Part shown: positions 26,128-36,500 of the stretch, in pieces
Layout: each line of letters starts with the position of its first letter
Position numbering within the stretch: position 1 is the stretch's first letter
Assembly (NCBI RefSeq): GCF_030385785.1
Contig: NZ_JAUEDK010000003.1
Coordinates: 143,389-207,388 of the forward strand
Direction of reading: 5' to 3'
Length of the DNA stretch: 64,000 nt
Source of the DNA: Crenobacter oryzisoli
GTDB taxonomy: Bacteria > Pseudomonadota > Gammaproteobacteria > Burkholderiales > Chromobacteriaceae
Program-made: the position numbers and the translations under genes
Notes under the pieces: generated by a model
Told to the model about the DNA's origin: nothing
Databases searched by the model: none
Seen by the model: the letters and a program-made list of their open reading frames with translations, nothing else

Positions 26128-26916
26128 ATGATCGGTGTCTTCGACTCGGGCCTCGGCGGCCTGTCGGTGTGGCGTGAGTTGGTCAAACAGTTGCCGGACG
26201 AGGCGGTACTGTACCTGGCCGACCGCGGCTACTGCCCTTACGGCAAGCGCAGCGCCGAGCAATTGCAGCGGCGCTGCGAGGCGATCACCCGCTACCTGAT
26301 TGCCCAGGGCGCAGAAATCATCGTGATTGCCTGCAATACCGCCACCAGTGCCGCCGCCCAGCATCTGCGCGGGCGCTTCAACCTCCCCATCGTCGGCATG
26401 GAGCCGGCAGTGAAGCCGGCCGCGCTGCTGTCACGGCGCGGTAAGATCGGCGTGCTCGCCACCGAAGTAACACTGTCCGGCGACAAGTTTCGCGAGCTGG
26501 CCGAGCGCTACCGCAACCAGGCCGAGGTGCTGGTGCAGCCGGCACCTCGGCTGGTCGAGCTGGTCGAGCACGGCGACCTCGACAGCGCCCATGCGCGCGC
26601 CGTGGTGACAAGCCAGCTCGAACCGCTGCTGGCCGCCGGCGTCGACCAGATCGTGCTCGGCTGCACCCACTTCCCATTCCTGCTGCCGCTGATGCAGGAG
26701 CTGGCCGGCCCGAACGTGGCGCTGGTCGACCCGGCCGGCGCGGTGTGCCGCCAAACCGCGCGACTGTTGGACCAGCAGCGTACCTCGTCGGCCGCTTCGG
26801 CCAACCCGGCCGGACGCTACCGCTTCGTCAGCACCGATGACGCCCCCGGCATGCATGATTTCATCGCCCGCGTGCTGCAGCGCGACGTCGCTGTCGAATC
26901 CCTCACCCTGGAGTAA
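26128..26916 (+). CDS. murI: Glutamate racemase
   Basis: MurI makes D-glutamate for peptidoglycan. The 262-aa protein has the family start MIGVFDSGLGGLSV, with the catalytic Asp. Both catalytic cysteines are present, VIACNTATSAA near residue 72 and VLGCTHFPFL near 180. YLADRGYCPYGKRS is the substrate loop. The C-terminus is about normal length. It follows mrp by seven bases and precedes the ribonuclease start by three, forming an mrp-murI-ribonuclease-barstar unit. Confidence 0.97.
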   Translation: MIGVFDSGLGGLSVWRELVKQLPDEAVLYLADRGYCPYGKRSAEQLQRRCEAITRYLIAQGAEIIVIACNTATSAAAQHLRGRFNLPIVGMEPAVKPAALLSRRGKIGVLATEVTLSGDKFRELAERYRNQAEVLVQPAPRLVELVEHGDLDSAHARAVVTSQLEPLLAAGVDQIVLGCTHFPFLLPLMQELAGPNVALVDPAGAVCRQTARLLDQQRTSSAASANPAGRYRFVSTDDAPGMHDFIARVLQRDVAVESLTLE

Positions 26917-26919
26917 GCC

Positions 26920-27381
26920 GTGCCCCGTCTGCTCTCGCCCTCTCGCCTCGCCGCGCTGTTGCTCGGTGCCGCGCTTGCGCTGCCCGCCGCCGCGGCACCG
27001 TCCTGCGAGCAGGTAGTCGCCCGCTTCGCCAGCCAAGTGCCGGCCCGCCTCGATCGGGTGGAACTGGTCGACACGCTGCGCAGTCTCGGCCAGACCGGCC
27101 GGTTGCCGGCCAAGTTCGTCACCAAGCGCCAGGCGCGCGACGCCGGCTGGCAGCCGGGCAAGCCGCTGTGGAAGGTGCCGGGCCTGGAAGGCAAGGCTAT
27201 CGGCGGCGACCGCTTCGGCAACTTCGAGCAACGCCTGCCGAGCGGCCAGTGGCAGGAGGCCGACCTCGGCTACCAGGGTGGCAAGCGCGGTGCGCAGCGG
27301 CTGATTTTCGGCCGCGACGGCCGCCGCTTCATCACCGTCGACCATTACGAAAGTTTCCGCGAGGTGCCCGCATGCCAGTGA
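26920..27381 (+). CDS. Secreted barnase-family ribonuclease
   Basis: A 153-aa guanyl-specific RNase of the barnase type. Residues 1-26 form a Sec signal (PSRLAALLLGAALALPAAAA). The mature part follows barnase closely: LPAKFVTKRQARDAGWQPGK, then GKAIGGDRFGNFEQRLP, QWQEADLGYQGG with the general-base Glu, GAQRLIF with the Arg, and ITVDHYESF with the catalytic His. All three catalytic positions are kept, so it should be active. The start is GTG 26920 with GGAG six bases upstream. It overlaps the inhibitor gene by ten bases. Confidence 0.93.
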   Translation: MPRLLSPSRLAALLLGAALALPAAAAPSCEQVVARFASQVPARLDRVELVDTLRSLGQTGRLPAKFVTKRQARDAGWQPGKPLWKVPGLEGKAIGGDRFGNFEQRLPSGQWQEADLGYQGGKRGAQRLIFGRDGRRFITVDHYESFREVPACQ

Positions 27382-27650
27382 GAACCTGCCACCTGAAACA
27401 AATCGCCAGCATGGACACGCTGTACGACGCGTTCGTCCGCCAGCTCGACCTGCCCCGGCACTTCGGCCGCAATCTCGATGCGCTGTACGACAGCTTGGTT
27501 GGCGACGTGGCCGGCCCATTCGCCATCGTCTGGCACGACAGCAACACGGCGCGCCAGGCGCTCGGCGCAGACAAGTTCGCCAGCGTGGTGGCGGTGCTGG
27601 AGTCGGTGCTCGACGAGCGCGACGACGTCACCCTCGAACTGCAGCCATAG
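27372..27650 (+). CDS. Barstar-family ribonuclease inhibitor
   Basis: A 92-aa cytosolic inhibitor. It matches barstar in length and in the core LDLPRHFGRNLDALYDSLVG, which corresponds to the barnase-binding helix and carries the conserved Asn, Asp and Trp/Tyr positions. The acidic C-terminus ERDDVTLELQP also fits. ATG 27372 lies inside the last codons of the ribonuclease, coupling their translation. Together they form a secreted RNase and an internal antidote that protects the producer. A later in-frame ATG at 27411 is possible but would remove strand 1. Confidence 0.92.
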   Translation: MPVRTCHLKQIASMDTLYDAFVRQLDLPRHFGRNLDALYDSLVGDVAGPFAIVWHDSNTARQALGADKFASVVAVLESVLDERDDVTLELQP

Positions 27651-27731
27651 CACCGCTCCCCCCTGCTGGCATTGTTGTGCTGCCTAGCCAGGATCGCTGG
27701 GCCGGGGTTAGTGATCGGCTCTTATAAATGC

Positions 27732-27761
27732 AAAACGGCGGACCCGAGAGTCCGCCGTTTT
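27732..27761. terminator. Bidirectional terminator between barstar and AKR genes
   Basis: AAAACGGCGGAC pairs perfectly with GTCCGCCGTTTT around CCGAGA. Confidence 0.92.
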
Positions 27762-27780
27762 GCCATGCCGGCCCTGATGC

Positions 27781-28776
<996 letters not shown>

Positions 28777-28841
28777 TTGCTGCTCCCTTTCAGTCGGTGA
28801 TTGACGGTGCGCGACAGGTAGAGCCGCGCTTGCCGTGCATT

Positions 28842-28862
28842 CTGGTTGTTATTGCAAACCAG
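28842..28862. promoter_or_regulatory. Probable LysR operator
   Basis: CTGGTT (28842-28847), nine bases, then AACCAG (28857-28862) form a perfect interrupted palindrome in the 139-base region between the divergent aldo/keto reductase and LysR genes. Size and place fit a LysR-type binding site. Confidence 0.6.
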
Positions 28863-28915
28863 ATAAACGGACTAAAATGGCATTCACTATTCCACCATAG
28901 CCAACAATCACGACC

Positions 28916-29812
28916 ATGGACCGCTTCCAGGCCATGCTGCTGTTCACCCGCATCGTCGAGTTGAAGAGCTTCAGCCGCGCTGCCGACAGCCTGCAGCTGC
29001 CTCGCGCTACCGCCAGCAACATCATCCGCCAGCTGGAGGCACGCCTCGGCGTGCGCCTCTTGCACCGGACCACACGCCAGGTCAGCCCCACCCTGGACGG
29101 CGGCGCCTACTACGAGCGCTGCCGGCGCCTGCTGGCCGATCTCGACGAGGCCGAATCCTCGTTCGATCACAGTACGATCGCGCCGAGCGGCAAGCTGCGG
29201 GTGGAACTGCCCGGCGCGCTGGGCCGGCTGGTGGTGCTGCCAGCGCTGCCGGCATTCTGTGAGCGCTATCCGGGCATCGAGCTGGAGATCAGCAGCAGCG
29301 ACCGGGTGGTCGATCTGATTCAGGAAGGGGTGGATTGCGCGCTGCGCGGGGCCGAATTGCGCGACTCGACGCTGATTGCGCGCCGTCTGGCCCCCTTGCC
29401 GCAGGTCACCTGCGCAAGCCGCGACTATCTAAACGCTCACGGGGGGCCGCAGACACTGGACGATCTGGCGCATCACCTGGCGGTGAACTATCAGTCGCCG
29501 ACGAACCGGCGCATCCTCGACCTGGAATTCGTCGTCGACGGCCAGCTGCGCACGGTGGCGATGCAAAGCCGGCTGACGGTCAACCTGGCCGATGCTTACG
29601 TGGCCGCCTGCGAGGCCGGCTTCGGGCTGATCCAGGCGCCGCGCTACCACGTCACCACAGCTCTGGCCGAGGGCCGGTTGGTGGAATTGCTGCCGCAATG
29701 GCAGCCGCCGTCGCTGCCGCTGGCAGTGGTTTACCCGCAGCATCGCCACCTGTCGCCACGACTCAGGGTGTTCGTCGGCTGGCTGGTCGAACTATTCGGC
29801 AACAGCCACTAA
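28916..29812 (+). CDS. LysR-family transcriptional regulator
   Basis: A 298-aa regulator. The N-terminal winged helix-turn-helix (MLLFTRIVELKSFSRAADSL, PRATASNIIRQLEARLGVRL, LLHRTTRQVSPTLDG) is classic LysR. Residues 90-298 form the periplasmic-binding-like effector domain (GKLRVELPGALGRLVVLPAL). It belongs to the subgroup related to aldo/keto-reductase regulators. The effector is unknown. It likely autoregulates and controls the divergent reductase through the palindrome at 28842-28862. Confidence 0.94.
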   Translation: MDRFQAMLLFTRIVELKSFSRAADSLQLPRATASNIIRQLEARLGVRLLHRTTRQVSPTLDGGAYYERCRRLLADLDEAESSFDHSTIAPSGKLRVELPGALGRLVVLPALPAFCERYPGIELEISSSDRVVDLIQEGVDCALRGAELRDSTLIARRLAPLPQVTCASRDYLNAHGGPQTLDDLAHHLAVNYQSPTNRRILDLEFVVDGQLRTVAMQSRLTVNLADAYVAACEAGFGLIQAPRYHVTTALAEGRLVELLPQWQPPSLPLAVVYPQHRHLSPRLRVFVGWLVELFGNSH

Positions 29813-29830
29813 GCCGGCGTCGCTCCGCAC

Positions 29831-30985
29831 TCAGCCGCGCAGCGTGGCCAGCCGCTCCACCGCTTCGGCTAACCTCGCCACTCCGGTGGTGTAGGCGACC
29901 CGTACGTGACGTTTCGCGCCGTATTCGCCGAAGTCGACACCCGGCGTGATCGCCACGCCGACCTCGTCGAGCGCACGCTGGCAGTAGGCGAAGCTGTCGT
30001 CGGTGACGGCGCTGACGTCAGCGTACAGATAGAACGCGCCCTCCGGCACCAGCGGCAATTTCCAGCCCAGTGCCGGCAGGGCGCTGAGCAGGAAGTCGCG
30101 GCGGCGCGCGAACTCGGCGCGGCGTTCCTCCAGGATCGCCAGCGTGGCCGGCTCGAACGCCGCCAGCGCCGCCTGTTGCGCCGGTGCCGGCGGACACAGG
30201 AACAGGTTCTGCGCGAGGCGGATCGCCGGTTCCTGCCAGCCCTCCGGCACCACCAGCCAGCCGAGCCGCCAGCCGGTCATCTGGAAATACTTGGAGAAGC
30301 TGTTGATCACGAATGCGTCGTCGGCCTGGCGCAGTGCAGTCTCGGCGTCGACGCCATAGGTCAGCCCGTGATAGATCTCGTCGACGATCAGCGCGCCGCC
30401 TTTTTCGCGGCACAGCGTCACCAGTTCGGCCAAGGTGTCGCTAGGCAGCAGCGTGCCGGTCGGGTTGCCGGGCGAGGCGAGCATCAGTGCGACGGTGCGC
30501 TCGCACCACGCGGTGGCGACTTGGGCGGCGCTCGGTTGGTAGCGGGTGTCAGGTCCTACCGGCAGCGCCACCGGCGTGCCGCCGAACAGGCTAACGAAGT
30601 GGCGGTTGCACGGATAGGTCGGGTCGGCGAGCAGGACCTCGCTGCCGGGCTCGACCAGCAGGCCCAGCGCCAGCTGCAGCGCGCTGGAGGCACCGGTGGT
30701 GACAATGATCCGCTCCGGCGACACCGCCACGTCGTAGCGCTGCCGATACCACTGTGCCAACGCCATACGCAGCTCGATCAGTCCCTCTGCGGCGGTATAG
30801 AAGGTGTGGCCCTCGGCAAGCGCCCGCTGGCCTGCCGCGACGATCGGCGCCGGGGTGGCGAAGTCGGGCTCCCCGACCTCCAGGTGAATGATGTCGCGCC
30901 CGGCGGCTTCCAGTGCCCGCGCCTTGGCGAGGATCGCCATCACCTGGAACGGTGCAATATGGTCGAGACGACTTGCCAATTTCAT
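29831..30985 (-). CDS. Class I PLP aminotransferase
   Basis: A 384-aa aminotransferase of fold type I. VGEPDFATPAPIV is near residue 38, TTGASSALQLALGLL near 100, and ASPGNPTGTLLPSD near 175 has the Asn. IVDEIYHGLTYG has the Asp/Tyr pair, and NSFSKYFQMTGWRLGW near 240 has the Schiff-base Lys. The pattern resembles aspartate/aromatic aminotransferases; exact substrate is unknown. ATG 30985 with AAGGG upstream gives the usual N-terminus MKLASRLDHI. It converges on the LysR gene, with only 18 bases between stops. Confidence 0.93.
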   Translation of the reverse strand: MKLASRLDHIAPFQVMAILAKARALEAAGRDIIHLEVGEPDFATPAPIVAAGQRALAEGHTFYTAAEGLIELRMALAQWYRQRYDVAVSPERIIVTTGASSALQLALGLLVEPGSEVLLADPTYPCNRHFVSLFGGTPVALPVGPDTRYQPSAAQVATAWCERTVALMLASPGNPTGTLLPSDTLAELVTLCREKGGALIVDEIYHGLTYGVDAETALRQADDAFVINSFSKYFQMTGWRLGWLVVPEGWQEPAIRLAQNLFLCPPAPAQQAALAAFEPATLAILEERRAEFARRRDFLLSALPALGWKLPLVPEGAFYLYADVSAVTDDSFAYCQRALDEVGVAITPGVDFGEYGAKRHVRVAYTTGVARLAEAVERLATLRG

Positions 30986-31141
30986 CAAACTTTTCCCTTC
31001 TAGTGGATCACCCGGCAACGCCGGAATGACACGCTGCGCTTCTTTCGACCAACCCTGAGGCGCATAAATGGCGCCACTCCCGATCATCCCATTGAAGCCA
31101 TTGTCGTGAGATGGTCCGGCAGAATCTGCCGGCACCCGTTA

Positions 31142-31296
31142 GAACCTGTTCACGATCTCGCGAACGAAGGGTCAGCCAAGGCGAAATGTCGCGAAAAGCG
31201 GAATATACATGGAGTACATGAGCATGTTGAGCGTCATTTCAACGCAGGATCACCCAAGGCCTAGGAGATAGAACGCAGCAGATCGTGAACAGGTTC
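31142..31296. repeat. Inverted-repeat element copy 2 (MITE-like, 155 bp)
   Basis: The ends GAACCTGTTCACGATCT (31142-31158) and its exact reverse complement (31280-31296) form perfect 17-bp inverted repeats. TTA flanks both sides (31139-31141 and 31297-31299), a 3-bp TNA duplication. The interior shares runs such as CATGGAGTACATGAGCAT and TCATTTCAACGCAGGATCAC with copy 1, plus about 14 extra bases near the right end. No gene is inside. Confidence 0.8.
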
Positions 31297-31299
31297 TTA

Positions 31300-31842
31300 A
31301 AGCAGGCCGACATTGTGGGTCCAACCTGTGCACTCTACACCACCTGAGCCTCCCTCGTGACGGCATAGCATGACGAGGCAGACCCCCCCCCTCACGACAT
31401 AGGCGTCAAATGCCGCGAAAACACGAATGGTGAACCATACTTCACCCAGTAGGCGAACAAGCGCCAGGGGATGAGGCGCGGCATGGATGGCAGTGACAGG
31501 TCAGTGGTGAAAAGAACAACCGGGCCGGTGAAACAATATGCGACTGACACACAAAGTGTCGACATTTGAACAAATATGGCGCGATTTCGATCACGCCATA
31601 TTCGAATTTGTCGATATATTCGAGCGGTTCCGAACAGGCCAACATCGTTATTGATGTTGGCCTGTCTGTTGCTGGGCAACAAAAACGACAAATGCCTCCA
31701 GCCCGGACAACAGCCAGAACATCGCAAGCCGGTCATCCATCCGCCGCCCCACACCCTCCGCGGCCCAAGAACAAGACGCCTCCACGCGCAAGATGGCATG
31801 GCATTCCCCGTCATAAAACACCAAAGCCATACAGGGATCATC
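31300..31842. other. Long leader/promoter region of the symporter gene
   Basis: No gene is seen in these 540 bases. CCTCGT/ACGAGG near 31354-31378 is a weak hairpin. From 31558 on the sequence is AT-rich and full of palindromes, listed separately. Only weak similarity to coding sequence appears in other frames. Confidence 0.5.
31573..31665. promoter_or_regulatory. Cluster of palindromes upstream of the symporter
   Basis: AATATGGCG (31573-31581) is exactly inverted at 31594-31602 with 12 bases between. ACAGGCCAACATC (31634-31646) is exactly inverted at 31653-31665 with a six-base loop. ATTTGAACAAAT lies at 31564-31575. The last hairpin has no T-run, so it is more likely a leader structure or operator than a terminator. 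The regulator is unknown. Confidence 0.5.
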
Positions 31843-33102
31843 ATGAAATCCAAGAAACTCACGGCCTATATCATCGTCGGGATGATGCTGGGCATCATCA
31901 CCGGCTATCTGTGGCGGCAGAGCCACCCGGACAAGGCATCGATAAACAGTTTCATCAGCAACATCTCATTGTTGACCGACATCTTCCTACATCTGATCAA
32001 GATGATCATTGCGCCGCTGGTCTTCACCACGCTGGTGACCGGCATCGCCAAGATGGGCGACATCAAGGCGGTTGGCCGGGTCGGCGGCAAGACCATGCTG
32101 TGGTTCATCAGCGCCTCGCTGCTATCGCTGACGCTAGGGCTCATCATGGTGAACATCCTCAAGCCGGGCGTCGGCCTCAACCTGCCGTTACCGGACATCC
32201 ACGCCGCCAGCGGCGTAGAGAAGAGCGCACTGTCATTCCGCGACTTTGCACTGCACGCATTCCCCACCAGCGTGATCGACGCGATGGCGCAAAACCAGAT
32301 CCTGCAGATCGTGGTGTTCGCGATGTTCTTCGGCACCGCCGCGGCCGCGCTCGGCGAGCGCGCCAAGCTGCTGGTCGACCTGATGGACGTGGCCGCGCAT
32401 GTGATGCTGAAGCTGACCGGCTACGTGATGACCTTCGCCCCAATCGCGGTGTTCGCCGCCATGGCGGCGACCGTCGCCAAGGAAGGGCTCACCATCCTCG
32501 CCACCTACGGCACCTTCATGGCCGACTTCTACGCCACCATGGTGGTGCTGTGGATCCTCTTGACGCTGATCGGCGGTATGTTCATCGGACCGCGCATCAT
32601 CACGCTGCTCAAGGGCGTGCGCGAGCCGCTGCTGCTGTCGTTCTCGACCGCCAGCTCCGAGGCCGCCTATCCGAAGACGCTGGAACAGCTCGAACGTTTC
32701 GGCGTGTCGAACAAGATCGCCAGCTTCGTGCTGCCGGTCGGCTACTCGTTCAACCTCGACGGCTCGATGCTCTACTGCACCTTCGCGGTGGTGTTCATCG
32801 CCCAGGCTTACGGTATGGAGCTGACGCTCTCGCAGGAGATCACCATGCTTCTGATCCTGATGCTGACGTCCAAGGGCATGGCCGGCGTGCCGCGCGCCTC
32901 GCTGGTGGTGATCGCCGCGACGCTGTCGCAGTTCAACATTCCCGAAGCCGGCCTGTTGCTGCTCTTGGGCATCGACCACTTCCTCGACATGGGCCGCTCG
33001 GCCACCAACGTGGTCGGCAACACCGTCGCCACCGCCGTGGTCGCCAAGTGGGAAGGCGAGCTCAAGCACGCCGGCCCGCATCCGCACTCGCATCGCGGTT
33101 GA
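31843..33102 (+). CDS. Dicarboxylate/amino-acid:cation symporter (DAACS family)
   Basis: A 419-aa inner-membrane secondary transporter of the GltP/DctA family. The family signatures are kept: SFSTASSEAAYPKTLEQLER (first re-entrant hairpin, serine-rich), GYSFNLDGSMLYCTFAVVFI (TM7 NLDG), SKGMAGVPRASLVVIAATL (second hairpin) and IDHFLDMGRSATNVVGN (TM8 with the substrate Asp/Asn). Substrate may be glutamate, aspartate or C4-dicarboxylates. ATG 31843 has AGGGA upstream. It is monocistronic with a terminator at 33130. Its place near gdhB is suggestive only. Confidence 0.93.
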   Translation: MKSKKLTAYIIVGMMLGIITGYLWRQSHPDKASINSFISNISLLTDIFLHLIKMIIAPLVFTTLVTGIAKMGDIKAVGRVGGKTMLWFISASLLSLTLGLIMVNILKPGVGLNLPLPDIHAASGVEKSALSFRDFALHAFPTSVIDAMAQNQILQIVVFAMFFGTAAAALGERAKLLVDLMDVAAHVMLKLTGYVMTFAPIAVFAAMAATVAKEGLTILATYGTFMADFYATMVVLWILLTLIGGMFIGPRIITLLKGVREPLLLSFSTASSEAAYPKTLEQLERFGVSNKIASFVLPVGYSFNLDGSMLYCTFAVVFIAQAYGMELTLSQEITMLLILMLTSKGMAGVPRASLVVIAATLSQFNIPEAGLLLLLGIDHFLDMGRSATNVVGNTVATAVVAKWEGELKHAGPHPHSHRG

Positions 33103-33129
33103 CACCGCTTTTCATAGCAGCACTTTCCC

Positions 33130-33153
33130 GCCCCCGCTCTGCGGGGGCTTTTT
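33130..33153 (+). terminator. Intrinsic terminator of the symporter gene
   Basis: GCCCCCGC and GCGGGGGC form a perfect stem around TCT, then TTTTT. Confidence 0.92.
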
Positions 33154-33173
33154 CGTCCCGTATGCAGCTGGCC

Positions 33174-33530
33174 TCACGGGGAACTCCGCCAAGCCGTTCT
33201 CTGCTTGTCCCTATGATCCGACAAGAACGCCTCAAGGCATCCACAACAGTCGTCGCATGCGACAAAGGAATCCTCTGGGCGGGTCCCAGGTATTACCGAC
33301 GGACGCCATCCTAGAGCCGCTCGCCTCTCGTACCACGACCTGCGAATAACACCAGCCATCCAAACGGGAATGATGCTTTCCAGCTCTTCCTGATGGTGAG
33401 TGCCCGTCTTGGCGTTGGCGTCGATGGTGACCGTCCCTGCCCACAGTTTGTTCGTACGGGCTCGGGCATGCGTGATGGCGGCCGCTCTCGTCATGCCAGG
33501 TGTTTGCGGCATGTTGAGGTCGCACTGCGG
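33174..33530 (-). pseudogene. Decayed cupin-domain gene
   Basis: On the minus strand, MPQTPGMTRAAAITHARART and KLWAGTVTIDANAKTGTHHQ then EELESIIPVW read like the first half of a small cupin protein (metal His pair in THH). After that the match breaks into other frames: GERL near 33322, then LEAFLSDHRDK near 33215. No frame holds a complete cupin, and the usual start is absent. I read this as a remnant with at least two frameshifts or substitutions that create stops. It lies between the symporter terminator and the gdhB terminator. Confidence 0.55.
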
Positions 33531-33539
33531 ACATGAAAA

Positions 33540-33563
33540 AAGCGGCCTCGAGGGGCCGCTTGT
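33540..33563 (-). terminator. Intrinsic terminator of gdhB
   Basis: AAGCGGCC (33540-33547) pairs with GGCCGCTT (33554-33561); the minus strand continues TTTTTTC. Confidence 0.88.
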
Positions 33564-33581
33564 TCCAGGCTGCTTATTCGC

Positions 33582-36500
33582 TTAGGCGAGCAGCTGGTTG
33601 GTCAGCTCGCGCATGCCGGCGGACAGCATCGCCAGGTCCAGCGCTTCGAACGACTGCAGTTCACCCAGCATCTGCTGGCAGGCCTCGGCCTGCTGGTGAC
33701 GCTCATCCAGCCACACTTGGCCGAATACATCGCCACCGCCGTTGCCCATCGCCTGACCGGTCAGCTTGCGATGCAGGCGGTACAGGTCGTCGCGCAGCGC
33801 CGAGCGAGCCAATGCTTGCCAACGGTTGTCGCGCGGCAGGCGGGTGATCGCTTCGCGTACCCAATCCAGGCGCAGCTCGTAGCCCAGCGTCAGGTAGTTG
33901 GCGGCCACAGCCTCCAGCGACAGCTCGCTGCCCTCGGCGGTGTCGATCACGTCGAGGAACGGCACGGCGAACTCCAGGCGCGGCAGCAGGCGCGCCAGGT
34001 GCTCCGGCAGGTTCTCGTGCGAGCGCAGACGAGCTTCGAGCTCGGCCACCGCCGGGTAGCGCTCGCCGTCCACCAGCTGCGGCAGCGCGGCCAGCAGCGC
34101 CTGCACCTTGTCGCGATACTGGGCGATCAGCGCGTTCACCGAGCCGATCGGACGCTTGTGGCGCAGGATGTGGCGGGTGATGCGCTCGATCAGCGTGCGC
34201 ACCAGCACCATCATCTCAACCTGCAGGTCGGCCGGCACCTTGGTGTCGAGCGACTCGATCTCGGTCCACAGCGCTTCGCCGCCAAACACATGGTTGGCTA
34301 CCCACCAAGCGCGTGCGATGTCGGCCTCGGACAGCGGGGTCTCTTCCTTCAGGCGGAACACGAAGGTGGTGCCCATCCGGTTCACCAGCTGGTTGGCCAG
34401 CTGGTTGGCGATGATCTCGCGCTTCAGGTGGTGCGCCTTCATCTCCTTGCCGAAGCGCTGCTGCAGGGGTTTCGGGAAGTAGTTGACCAGGATGGACTCG
34501 AAGTCCGCATCGTCTGGCAGGTCCGACTTCAGGATCGCCTGGTCGAGCGTGATCTTGCTGTACGCCAACAGTACCGACACTTCCGGGCTGGTCAGGCCGC
34601 CACGCGCCATGCGGCGCTCGGCGATCTGCTGCTCGTTCGGCAGGTATTCGAGCTCACGGTTGAGCTCGCCGGCCTTCTCCATCGTGGTCATCATGCGCGC
34701 CTGGGCGTTCAACATCTGCGCCGAGTGCAGGCGGTTGATCGCGAGCACCTGGGTCTGCAGGTAGTTGTTGCGCAGCACCAGGTGGCCGACTTCGTCGGTC
34801 ATCTCGGCGAGCAGCTCGTTACGCTGCTTCAGCGTCATGTCGCCGGCCTGCATCACGCTGCCCAGCAGAATCTTGATGTTCACCTCATGGTCGGAGCAGT
34901 CCACGCCGGCCGAGTTGTCGATCGCGTCGGTGCACAGCAGGCCGCCCTTCAGTGCGAACTCGATACGACCGCGCTGGGTGCAGCCGAGGTTACCGCCCTC
35001 GCCTAGCACCTTGACGTTCAGCTGGTTGCCGTTAACGCGCAGCGCGTCGTTGGCACGGTCGCTGGCGTCGGCGTGCGACTCGGTCGAGGCCTTCACGTAG
35101 GTACCGATACCGCCGTTGTACAAGAGGTCTGCTTCGGCCTTCAGGATCTCGTGCAGCAGTTCGTTCGGCGCCATGCTGTCGCGATCGGTCTTCAGCCATT
35201 CCTTGACCTGCGGCGACAGCGGGATCGACTTCGCCTTGCGCTCGAAGATGCCGCCGCCTTCCGAGATCAGCTCCTTGTTGTAGTCGGTCCAGCTGGAGCG
35301 CGGCAGGTTGAACAGGCGCGCACGCTCGGCGAAGCTCGTTGCCGCGTTCGGGTTCGGGTCCAGGAAGATGTGCAGGTGGTTGAACGCTGCCTTCAGCTGG
35401 ATGTGTTCGGACAGCAGCATGCCGTTGCCGAACACGTCACCGGCCATGTCGCCGATGCCGACCACGGTGAAGTCCTCGGTCTGGATGTCCTTGCCCAAGT
35501 GGCGGAAGTGACGCTTCACCGACTCCCACGCGCCGCGGGCGGTGATGCCCATGCCCTTGTGGTCGTAACCGGCCGAGCCGCCCGACGCGAACGCGTCGCC
35601 CAGCCAGAAGCCGTACGCCTCGGACACGCTGTTGGCGATGTCGGAGAAGGTCGCGGTGCCCTTGTCGGCGGCCACCACCAGGTACGGATCGTCCGGGTCC
35701 AGACGGCGCACGTCCTTCGGCGGCACGATCTTGCCGGTCACCAGGTTGTCGGTCACATCCAAGAGAGCCGAGATGAAGATCTTGTAGCAGGCGATGCCTT
35801 CAGCGAGGAACGCTTCGCGGTCGCTCGGCGCCGGCAACTGCTTGCCGACGAAGCCGCCCTTCGAGCCCATCGGCACGATCACCGAGTTCTTCACCATCTG
35901 GGCCTTCACCAGACCCAGTACCTCGGTACGGAAGTCTTCCATGCGGTCCGACCAGCGCAGACCGCCACGGGCCACCTTGGAGCCGCGCAGGTGCACGCCT
36001 TCGACGCGCGGGCTGTACACCCAGATCTCGAACAGCGGGCGCGGCTGCGGCAGGAACGGGATCGCCCCCGATTCCAGCTTGAACGAGATGTAGGTCTTCG
36101 GCAGGCCGTCCTCGGCCTTCTGCCAGTAGTTGGTACGACGCACCGCCAGGATCACGGTCAGGAAGCCGTTGAGGATGCGGTCCTCGTCCAGGTTGGCGAC
36201 CTTGTCGAACGCTTCCTTCAGCTCTGCCTGCAGCTTTTCGGCCAACTTGTCATCGGCGCTGACCGGGTTGAGACGCGCGTCGAACAGGCTCACCAGACGG
36301 CGGGTAATGTCCGGGTAGTTGGCGACGCACTGCTCGATGTAGGCCTGGCTGAAGGTCAGACCGGCCTGGCGCAGGTACTTGGCGATCGCGCGCACCAGGG
36401 TGATCTCGCGCCAGTCAAGGCCGGCCACCAGCGCCAGACGGTTGAAGCCGTCGTTCTCGGCGCGGCGGGCGAACACCTGGGCGAGCAATTCCTGGAAGTC

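Noticed and set aside
31321..31380. Hairpin CCTCGT/ACGAGG as a terminator
   Set aside because: Short, with no T-run and no gene directly upstream on that strand.
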